Shown here: in pieces, positions 35,621 through 43,074 of the stretch
Numbering within the stretch: the first letter of the stretch is position 1
How the letters are laid out: each line of letters begins with the position of its first letter
NCBI RefSeq assembly: GCF_014202275.1
Contig: NZ_JACHGF010000007.1
Span: forward strand, 124,001-188,000
DNA from: Rhabdobacter roseus
Lineage (GTDB): Bacteria > Bacteroidota > Bacteroidia > Cytophagales > Spirosomataceae
Direction: 5' to 3'
DNA length: 64,000 bases
Position numbers and translations under genes: made by a program
The notes under the pieces: generated by a model
Database searches by the model: none
Told to the model about the DNA's origin: nothing
The model's input: the letters and a program-made list of their open reading frames with translations, nothing else

Positions 35621-36505
35621 ATGATGAAAAAGTCAAGCAAGTACCTAGCAACATTGCTTTTAGCAGTGACCCTCGTGGCGTTCAGGTCTGATTCTACCTA
35701 CGAAAACGAAATTAAGGCCTGGCATCAGAAACGCGTTGAAGCCTTGAAAACCGAAAACGGTTGGTTGAATTTAGCCGGTTTATTTTGGCTGGAAGAAGGC
35801 GAAAATACCATAGGCGGTGATACTAAAAATACCATCATTTTTCCCCCCGATCGCTCAGATGCCTTTTTGGGTAAGATTATCGTAAAAGACGGCAAGATCA
35901 CTTTTCAGGCGAAAGAAGGCGCCGAGGTACACTTCCAAAACAAGCCCGTAACTACCATAGATCTACTACCACCGGGCAAACCCGTTGTGTTGGAACATAA
36001 AACGTTACGGTGGTTCATTATCCAGCGCGGCGACAAATTTGCCATTCGGCTCCGAGATCTGGAAAGCCCCTATTTGACGGGATTCAAAGGCATCGAGACT
36101 TTCCCGATCAATCCAGACTGGCGAATCCAGGCTAGGTTTATTCCATACACGCAGAAAAAAGTCAGCATCACCGATATTACTGGCCGTACCTACGAGCAAG
36201 ACTCTCCGGGTAAGCTTGTCTTTACGGTAGATGGAAAAGAAGTAAGCCTGGATGCGGTAGGTACCCGTGAAAGATTACACTTTATCTTTGCCGATCAGTC
36301 CAATAAGCACGAAACCTACGGCGGAGGGCGCTTTCTGGACGCCGAAGGACCTGACGCTGATGGAAACGTCTGGCTCGATTTTAATAAAGCGACGAATCCG
36401 CCCTGTGCGTTTACACCCTATGCCACTTGTCCAACGCCCCCTAAGGAGAACCGGCTTTCCGTGGCCATTTTGGCCGGCGAAAAACGCTATAACGATCTGC
36501 ACTAA
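35621..36505 (+). CDS. DUF1684 family secreted protein
   Basis: 294 residues with an N-terminal hydrophobic export segment. Family signatures are GWLNLAGLFWLEEGENTIGG near the N-terminus and DFNKATNPPCAFTPYATCPTPPKENRL near the C-terminus, diagnostic of DUF1684. Function is unknown. It sits 101 bp after the MMCGC gene and 99 bp before SusC3. The gap upstream has only a poor match to the operator (GTATA-N9-TAGAT near 35579), which I do not count. Confidence 0.88.
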   Translation: MMKKSSKYLATLLLAVTLVAFRSDSTYENEIKAWHQKRVEALKTENGWLNLAGLFWLEEGENTIGGDTKNTIIFPPDRSDAFLGKIIVKDGKITFQAKEGAEVHFQNKPVTTIDLLPPGKPVVLEHKTLRWFIIQRGDKFAIRLRDLESPYLTGFKGIETFPINPDWRIQARFIPYTQKKVSITDITGRTYEQDSPGKLVFTVDGKEVSLDAVGTRERLHFIFADQSNKHETYGGGRFLDAEGPDADGNVWLDFNKATNPPCAFTPYATCPTPPKENRLSVAILAGEKRYNDLH

Positions 36506-36604
36506 CAAGCATTAATTTTCCATTTTATGCTCGATCCCCCGGCTGATTTAGTGAGGGGCTGGGCGAGTATGTCCCTTTCAAAATAATTCTTAATATTAAT
36601 AATC

Positions 36605-39600
36605 ATGAATCATCTCTACCAACGCATACACACGGGTAGGGCAGGTAGTCCATTGTCTTCAGGCAAGCTCATCTGGCTACTTTGGCTCATCACTTCTACG
36701 TCAGGATATGTCCATGCCCACTCAGGCCGCTCCGCTTTTCTTTCTCCCGTCGGAGCAATCCAATCCCCATCTGTGCCCGCCGAACGAACCATATCGGGAA
36801 CAATTCGGGATAAAGAAACCAATGACCCCCTACCGGGCGTATCCATTCTGATCAAAGGAACCACTCAAGGTACCCTATCCGACCAAGACGGTAAGTTCAG
36901 CCTCGTTGTACCAGACAACGCCCGTTTGATTTTCTCGTTCATTGGCTATACCCCGTTCGAAACTGCCGTAGGGCAACAGTCCGTATTTAGCATCCAACTT
37001 GTTTCGGATACCAAGCAGCTCAGTGAGGTGCGCGTCGTCGGGTATGGTACCCAAACCAAAGCTGAATTCACCGGCTCCGCGGCCCGGGTAACCGGCGACG
37101 CCATCAAAGACATTCCGGTACAGAGCTTCGATCAGGCGCTGGCGGGGCGAGCCGCCGGCGTCAATATTGCCACTCCCAACGGGGTACTTAACAATCCACC
37201 CGTCATCCGGATCCGGGGTGTCAATTCGATTTCGTTAAGCTCCTATCCCCTTGTGGTCGTTGACGGAATCCCGATCAGCACGGGAAACGTGTCGGCCAGT
37301 ACCGCTGTACCTAACAATCCATTGGGTGACATTAACCCGGCCGATATCGAATCCATCGACGTCCTAAAAGACGCGGCCTCCACATCCATCTACGGCTCAA
37401 GGGCCGCCGCTGGTGTGCTGCTCATTACGACCAAACGAGGCAAAATCGGAAAGCCTCGAATCCAGTATGAGAGCTGGGGAGGAGTGACCAACACGGTAAG
37501 ATTGCCTGAACTATTAAATGCGGAGCAATACATTGCCATTAAAAATGAATCCGTATTGAACGCTAAACTATTGGGAGGAAACGCCAACAATGACAATATC
37601 GCATCGGCGCTTTTCTTTCCCAACTACCATGAGGATGGTACCGAAGTAGATACGCGCTGGTATGACTACATTTACCGAACTGGTACCTCCCAAAGCCACA
37701 ACCTGAACGTATCCGGAGGCACCCAAACTACTAACTACTTCTTCTCGGCCAACTTTACCAAGCAAAGCGGCTTTCTACGAGAGAATGAATTCAGTCGAAA
37801 ATCGGTCCGCTTCAACATTGATCAGGAAGTAACTCAGTGGCTGAAGGTAAACGGTAACGTTTCGTATAATACCAGCTTTAACCTATCCCCTTATGCTGGC
37901 TCCCTCCCCAACTCAAACTTTTTCCTGGTGGGCGTAGCACGTTTGGCGTTGGCACTTTCTCCCAATGTGCCGGCTTTCAACGCCGACGGCAGCTACAACA
38001 TCAGCCAGATCAATCGTAATACCATCGGGATGGGCAATAATCAGGTGGTAAGCAATTGGGGAAATCCCGTAGCCCTGTTAAATGAAAACCGCTACAGTTC
38101 CGAAAATGATCGCTTCATCGGAAGTTTTGGAGCCACCGCCAGGCTGTTAAAAAATCTGGAATTCAGAACCTCCTACGCCATTGATCGCCTCCGAACGGAC
38201 AACATCAGCTTTGATAGCGCCATCCAGGGAAATGGGTTTGCCTCGCAGGGGAACGCTTCGAATAGTACGGCGCTACGGGACAATTGGAACTGGACCAACA
38301 CCCTCTCCTATACCCAAACCCTGGCGGAAAGGCATTCAATTACGGCGTTGGTAGGATATGACGTACAAAAATTTGCAAATAACGCCTGGGGGGCTTCTCG
38401 TACCCAAACGGCCGACCCCTTTTTCCAAAACTACCAAGGGAACTGGGGAGCCATTAATGCCTCAGGCAACAGCCTGGACGAGCGGGCATACTTATCCTTT
38501 TTCTCCCGGCTCAACTATGACTACCTCAAGAAGTACTTCCTTACGGTTAACTTCCGGCGGGACGGAAACTCTGCTCTGGGCCTAGACCGGAAATTCGGAA
38601 ACTTCGGGGGAGTTTCCGGTGGCTGGGCGTTGTCAGAAGAAGCCTTTTTTCAACATTCTGCGCTGGCATCTACCCTCACGAGCGTCAAGCTACGGGCCAG
38701 CTGGGGGCGGGTCGGAAACGGCAACCTAAGCAATGCCTTCAGCTCGTTGGAACTCTACAGCGGATCGCTCTACGGCAGTGTCCCTACCTGGTCGCTTTCT
38801 CAGGCGGGCAATCCTAATCTGGGGTGGGAAACCAGCGAGCAAACCAACCTTGGGGCAGACCTGGGTTTATTCAATGACCGCGTTCAAGCGGAAATCACCT
38901 ACTTTAACAATAATGTTAACGGACTGATCTTGAGTGCTCCACAAGCCGTATCTAAGGGCATTCCCGGCAATTCAATCCTTGGCAATGTGGGCTCCATGTA
39001 CAACCGCGGAATCGAACTGGGTCTCAACGCAACCCTGCTTCGAAAAAGCGATTTCTCCTGGAATGCATCCATTAACTATACCTTCTTGACTAACAAGGTA
39101 ACAGCCCTGGCCGATGGAAACACGGATATCGTAGGGACTACCCACGTAGCCTACGAAACCACGAATATTACCCGGGTGGGTCATTCCGTAGGTAGTTTGT
39201 ACGGTGCCAAAACCGCCGGTGTAAATCCAGAAAACGGCCAGCGGATTTTCATCAATGCAAAGGGAGAGAAAGTACAATATAGCCAGGTAGTTGCCCCCGG
39301 TGGAAGTAACTGGACCTACCTGGACGGGAAGCCCGCTCCGGCCATTACAGGAACCGACTATTACCTGCTAGGCAATGCCTTGCCTAAATGGTACGGTGGG
39401 TTCATCAATAGTTTCAAATACCTGAATTTTGACGCTACGGTCAACTTTACTTTTTCGGGTGGCAATCTGGTCATGAACGGCACGCGCGCTACCCTGCTCG
39501 ATCAGCGCGCGTACAACAACTCAACGGAGATCCTCAATCGCTGGCAACAACCGGGTGATATTACCGATATTCCACGCTTGGTCTATAACGACCAATTGTC

Positions 39601-39886
39601 CTGGGGGTCCTCCTTTCCCGTATCAACCAACGCCGAAAAAGCCGATTTTCTACGTTTACAAAACCTGTCATTGGGTTATCGCCTCCCTTCGGGACTCCTA
39701 AGCAAGGCTGGGATTAGCAGCGTCCGCCTATATGCCCAGGGCACCAACCTCCTCCTGTTGACCCAATACACGGGTGCCGACCCGGAAAGCTCCGTCAACG
39801 GTAATTCCAATACCACTCCCGGAGTAGAGAAAAACTCCGTAGGGCAAGCACGCACCTTTACCCTGGGATTGAATTTTAATTTTTAG
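36605..39886 (+). CDS. SusC/RagA-family TonB-dependent transporter (SusC3)
   Basis: 1093 residues with a long N-terminal region before the hydrophobic export segment (LIWLLWLITSTSGYVHA). Domains: ISGTIRDKETNDPLPGVSILIKG (regulatory-like), plug with IESIDVLKDAASTSIYGSRAAAGVLLITTKRGK, barrel ending RTFTLGLNFNF. It is a close paralogue of SusC1 (shared NGLILSAPQAVSKGIPGN block). No promoter of the operator type was found directly upstream; an imperfect hairpin (CTCG..CCCC / GGGG..CGAG, 36533-36569) lies in the 99-bp gap. Downstream genes are SusD3 and a cyanophycinase-like peptidase, so a peptide-like ligand is possible. Confidence 0.96.
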   Translation: MNHLYQRIHTGRAGSPLSSGKLIWLLWLITSTSGYVHAHSGRSAFLSPVGAIQSPSVPAERTISGTIRDKETNDPLPGVSILIKGTTQGTLSDQDGKFSLVVPDNARLIFSFIGYTPFETAVGQQSVFSIQLVSDTKQLSEVRVVGYGTQTKAEFTGSAARVTGDAIKDIPVQSFDQALAGRAAGVNIATPNGVLNNPPVIRIRGVNSISLSSYPLVVVDGIPISTGNVSASTAVPNNPLGDINPADIESIDVLKDAASTSIYGSRAAAGVLLITTKRGKIGKPRIQYESWGGVTNTVRLPELLNAEQYIAIKNESVLNAKLLGGNANNDNIASALFFPNYHEDGTEVDTRWYDYIYRTGTSQSHNLNVSGGTQTTNYFFSANFTKQSGFLRENEFSRKSVRFNIDQEVTQWLKVNGNVSYNTSFNLSPYAGSLPNSNFFLVGVARLALALSPNVPAFNADGSYNISQINRNTIGMGNNQVVSNWGNPVALLNENRYSSENDRFIGSFGATARLLKNLEFRTSYAIDRLRTDNISFDSAIQGNGFASQGNASNSTALRDNWNWTNTLSYTQTLAERHSITALVGYDVQKFANNAWGASRTQTADPFFQNYQGNWGAINASGNSLDERAYLSFFSRLNYDYLKKYFLTVNFRRDGNSALGLDRKFGNFGGVSGGWALSEEAFFQHSALASTLTSVKLRASWGRVGNGNLSNAFSSLELYSGSLYGSVPTWSLSQAGNPNLGWETSEQTNLGADLGLFNDRVQAEITYFNNNVNGLILSAPQAVSKGIPGNSILGNVGSMYNRGIELGLNATLLRKSDFSWNASINYTFLTNKVTALADGNTDIVGTTHVAYETTNITRVGHSVGSLYGAKTAGVNPENGQRIFINAKGEKVQYSQVVAPGGSNWTYLDGKPAPAITGTDYYLLGNALPKWYGGFINSFKYLNFDATVNFTFSGGNLVMNGTRATLLDQRAYNNSTEILNRWQQPGDITDIPRLVYNDQLSWGSSFPVSTNAEKADFLRLQNLSLGYRLPSGLLSKAGISSVRLYAQGTNLLLLTQYTGADPESSVNGNSNTTPGVEKNSVGQARTFTLGLNFNF

Positions 39887-39907
39887 AATCTCAATGATTT
39901 TATCCTT

Positions 39908-41374
39908 ATGAAAGCTAGAAAAATAGTTAATAACGCTCTTACCCTTTTTGGGGGTACCAGCCTGATCCTGGCGCTAGGTTTGCTGACAGCAAGTTGCAGT
40001 GAGCAGGAACTCCTCAGGCCCGTTCCTGAGACATCCATTAGCGGTGCTAACGCCTTCGACACTCCCGAAAGGATTCTGGGCTTGGTCAATGGTATTTATA
40101 AATCAGTCAAAAACGGGAATTTCTACGGGGGCAATTACCTCATTTATACCGAAGCACGGGGTGAAGAATACATTAACCGCACCAGCAATACCTTCACAGC
40201 CTTCGAAGCCTGGAATCACAGCCTGAATGCTGGCTCCAACTACGTGGCTGGTTTCTGGTCAGCGGCCTACTCGGCAATTAACAACGCCAATATTCTTATT
40301 CAAGGTCTGGGGGAAAAACCAGGAGTCGTGAGTGAGGCGGTCAGTAAACAGTACATCGCCGAAGCGAAATTCTTACGCGCGCTCAGCTACTTTAATCTGG
40401 TAACGCTCTATGCCCGCCCCTATAACGAAAATAATGGCGCTTCGCCAGGCCTACCCTTGCGTTTACAAGCGGAAAAAACAACCGCTAATAACGACCTAAA
40501 GCGAAGTACCGTAGCGGAGGTGTACCAACAGATTATCAAGGACCTGGACGAAGCCGAAGCTGATTTACCGCTCAACCATGCTACTTCTCTCCTAAACACC
40601 ACTCGGGCGCATAGAAATAGCGCAATTGCCCTCAAAACGCGCGTGTATCTCAATGCCGGCAACTACCCTAAAGTCTTGGAAGAAGCCAAGAAAATTGTAT
40701 CCACTAACCCTCCTTTTCAGGCTGTTAGTGGCGTGCGGCACCAATTACAGGACATAGTAGAAATATTCCGTACCAACTACACCAGCACCGAGTCCATTTT
40801 CTCGCTTCCCATGACCGAGCTGGATAATGTAACCGGTCAATCCTCGTTTGCCTACGTATTCAACACTAATTCAGAGTATCATCTAAATCCCGCGGGCATC
40901 TGGGGGAATGAAGAATGGAGGCCTACCGACTTGCGGCGGACCTTCGCACGTACCGCCAATGGTGTGCAGTTCCTGACTAAGTATAACAAACCTTCACCCT
41001 TTCTGGATTACATACCCGTTATCCGATACGTCGAGGTACTACTCAACTACTCCGAAGCGGCCGCCCGCACCGGCGATCTTCCTACTGCCCTTCGCCTCCT
41101 GCAAGCCGTTCGTGGCCGTTCCGACGCTGGTTATACGTTCCCTGAGCAACGCATCGCTACGGCTGACGCTCTCCTTACGACCATCCTGAATGAAAGGCGC
41201 ATCGAGCTTCTGGGCGAGGGGTTTCGTTCCAATGATTTATTAAGAAATCTACTCCCTATCCCCGCCAAAGGAAGTGGTATCCTCAATGCTCCAGCCGTCA
41301 CACCTTCTCAGGCGAACTATATTTTTCCGTTGCCTAATACCGAAATTGTTACCAATAAGCAGCTTCTCGATTGA
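39908..41374 (+). CDS. SusD/RagB-family lipoprotein (SusD3)
   Basis: 488 residues, lipoprotein signal (ILALGLLTASC). SusD signatures IAEAKFLRALSYFNLVTLYARPY and IRYVEVLLNYSEAAARTGDLPTALRLLQAVRGRSDAGYTF ... NERRIELLGEGFRSNDLLR are present. The same length as SusD1 and clearly its paralogue. Starts 21 bp after SusC3. Confidence 0.95.
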   Translation: MKARKIVNNALTLFGGTSLILALGLLTASCSEQELLRPVPETSISGANAFDTPERILGLVNGIYKSVKNGNFYGGNYLIYTEARGEEYINRTSNTFTAFEAWNHSLNAGSNYVAGFWSAAYSAINNANILIQGLGEKPGVVSEAVSKQYIAEAKFLRALSYFNLVTLYARPYNENNGASPGLPLRLQAEKTTANNDLKRSTVAEVYQQIIKDLDEAEADLPLNHATSLLNTTRAHRNSAIALKTRVYLNAGNYPKVLEEAKKIVSTNPPFQAVSGVRHQLQDIVEIFRTNYTSTESIFSLPMTELDNVTGQSSFAYVFNTNSEYHLNPAGIWGNEEWRPTDLRRTFARTANGVQFLTKYNKPSPFLDYIPVIRYVEVLLNYSEAAARTGDLPTALRLLQAVRGRSDAGYTFPEQRIATADALLTTILNERRIELLGEGFRSNDLLRNLLPIPAKGSGILNAPAVTPSQANYIFPLPNTEIVTNKQLLD

Positions 41375-41431
41375 TCAGGCAGGACAGAAGCTTTTTTTGA
41401 TATTACGTAAGATTCCTCTAACTTAAAACAC

Positions 41432-41455
41432 GGTGTGCATTTAGCAATGCACACC
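41432..41455 (+). other. Perfect 10-bp hairpin upstream of the cyanophycinase-like gene
   Basis: GGTGTGCATT (41432-41441), loop TAGC, AATGCACACC (41446-41455). No T tract follows, so it is more likely an operator or RNA processing/attenuation element than a terminator. Confidence 0.6.
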
Positions 41456-41496
41456 ACTAGTAACCCCTGAAATTTCTTACTAAACGAGTCAATAAC

Positions 41497-42423
41497 ATGC
41501 GTCACCTCCTCGTGGTTTTATCCGTTTGCCTACTGGTCACTGATCTTGCTCAGGCCCAAACCCCCATCCAGATCCAGGAAACAACCACCCGCCACGGCCC
41601 CGAAACGGGCTCACTGCTCATTATTGGGGGTGGTGGCGCTACGCCCGAAATCTGGTCGCGCTTTACTGAGCTTGCCGGTGGTAAGGAAAAAGCGCGGATT
41701 GTAGTCATTACCGCCGCGGCGGGCGACTCGGCCGCGCTAAACCCAACTCCACTCGAGCTCATCAAACGCGAAACGGGCATTCAACGGGTTACGCTCCTGC
41801 ACACCAACAGCCTGGAAGAAGCTAACAGCGAGCGCTTCGTCGCACCGCTGCGGGAGGCTACGGGCGTGTACTTCGTAGGCGGACGGCAGTGGCGCATTGC
41901 CGACCGGTACCTCAATACGCTCACCCACCGGGCTTTGCAGCAGGTACTTGAGCGGGGAGGTGTGATTGCCGGTACTTCCGCCGGGGCTACCATTCAGGGC
42001 TCTTTTCTGTGGCGGGGCGACACACGGGGAGCCCACATTCTGATCGGCGATCACACCCAAGGGTTGGCCTTTCTGAAAAATTCAGCCATTGATCAACATT
42101 TGTTAAGACGAAACCGTCAATTTGATTTGGTCCATTTCATTGCAAATGCACCAGAACTCATTGGGATCGGGCTGGACGAAGCCACGGCGATTGTGGTGCA
42201 AAGGGATTTACTTGAGGTAGTGGGTCGCTCCTACGTGGCTATTTATGATCATGATACCCTGGTGGGAAAAAGGACCGAAAACCACGTGGAAGACGAGAAA
42301 GAAATCTATACGGTCTCCAACGGACCCTTTATCCTCCTGAGCCAGGGACAAAAGTATGATCTGGCCAAACGAAGCGTGGTGGCTGCTCCGGCGCGAGCCT
42401 CATCAACAACTAATCAAAAATAG
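41497..42423 (+). CDS. Secreted cyanophycinase-like peptidase (family S51)
   Basis: 308 residues with a signal peptide ending AQAQ. Nucleophile Ser lies in GVIAGTSAGATIQGSF, and GGGGATPEIW, FVGGRQWRIAD and GIGLDEATAIVV match cyanophycinase-type S51 peptidases. Known members split isoaspartyl bonds of cyanophycin; secreted Bacteroidota relatives often stand near SusC/D genes and may handle beta-linked aspartyl peptides. It follows SusD3 by 122 bp, with a perfect hairpin between them. Confidence 0.9.
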   Translation: MRHLLVVLSVCLLVTDLAQAQTPIQIQETTTRHGPETGSLLIIGGGGATPEIWSRFTELAGGKEKARIVVITAAAGDSAALNPTPLELIKRETGIQRVTLLHTNSLEEANSERFVAPLREATGVYFVGGRQWRIADRYLNTLTHRALQQVLERGGVIAGTSAGATIQGSFLWRGDTRGAHILIGDHTQGLAFLKNSAIDQHLLRRNRQFDLVHFIANAPELIGIGLDEATAIVVQRDLLEVVGRSYVAIYDHDTLVGKRTENHVEDEKEIYTVSNGPFILLSQGQKYDLAKRSVVAAPARASSTTNQK

Positions 42424-42476
42424 AGCGTTTGATTGAGGTACCCCCCAAGGTTCTTTAAAAAAAATCAGGCAGGAGC

Positions 42477-42525
42477 TTGTTTGTTTACAATCTTATATTT
42501 TACTTTGTCTATCAATTTAATAGAG
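42477..42525 (+). promoter_or_regulatory. Promoter and GTCTA-N9-TAGAG operator, SusC4 leader
   Basis: TTG at 42477-42479, 20-nt spacer, TTACTTTG at 42500-42507, operator GTCTA (42507-42511) - TCAATTTAA - TAGAG (42521-42525), one base off the perfect palindrome. The leader to the SusC4 ATG is about 568 nt. Confidence 0.63.
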
Positions 42526-42526
42526 T

Positions 42527-42551
42527 ACTGATTATAACCACCATCATCAGT
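42527..42551 (+). ncRNA. Leader hairpin with AACCACCA loop (divergent copy)
   Basis: ACTGAT (42527-42532) / ATCAGT (42546-42551) around TATAACCACCATC. Stem unrelated in sequence to the other copies; loop core CCACCA kept. Confidence 0.55.
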
Positions 42552-42575
42552 CTCTTTTCTAAACTTTCTTTGTCT

Positions 42576-42683
42576 ATGAATGCGATATTCCTATTGCCTT
42601 CACTGAAGAAATACCTTATTCTTCTGGTGGTAACTCTTAGTCAATTCTACTATTTCCATCGCAAAGAATCCCTTTGTTGTTGA
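42576..42683 (+). CDS. Putative Cys-Cys leader peptide in the SusC4 leader
   Basis: 35 codons from ATG 42576; hydrophobic middle, C-terminus ...HRKESLCC-stop. The Cys pair (42675-42680) is immediately before the stop, 168 nt after the operator start. The similar placement in three different leaders is the main reason to take it seriously. Confidence 0.4.
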   Translation: MNAIFLLPSLKKYLILLVVTLSQFYYFHRKESLCC

Positions 42684-42988
42684 CGATGATTCAACGAGGG
42701 ACTTACCATATAAACGATCCTTTTTGATTTAGCATTTGAGTTGGTTTGCCAGGCGCTTTTATAACGCTCTTTTGGTCGATCGTCCATACCTGGTTCATTC
42801 TTGGGTGAGCTACTGAAATCAAAAGAGCCATTTCGTTCTTGAGGCAACATATCTACTAAACGGGCGGAGGTACCTGGTGTTTTCATCAATAAACGATCTC
42901 AGTTTAAAATCAATTAGTCTATTAATTCTATAGGAAAAGATATAAAAACAAAAATTCGAGAATTCATTGGCACCCCAATGATAATAAA

Positions 42989-43057
42989 ACCGTCCTGCTG
43001 TTACCCGATCTGGAACATCGGATAGGCAGAACGGTCCGTGATTTAATCGTCCAAAAT
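42989..43057 (+). ncRNA. SusC-proximal leader element: CTGGAAC hairpin and AATCGTCCAAAAT box
   Basis: ACCGT-c-CTGC ... GCAG-a-ACGGT outer stem (42989-42998 / 43026-43035), inner CCGAT / ATCGG, loop CTGGAAC (43010-43016), then the box at 43045-43057, 17 nt before the SusC4 ATG. It is the counterpart of 32240-32310. The rest of the leader (42684-42988) shows no gene; a partial operator-like match GTCTA-N9-TAGGA is at 42917. Confidence 0.6.
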
Positions 43058-43074
43058 TAAACCAATATCAATTT

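Noticed and set aside
42917-42935. GTCTA-N9-TAGGA in the SusC4 leader
   Set aside because: Right arm only partly matches and no promoter box is next to it.
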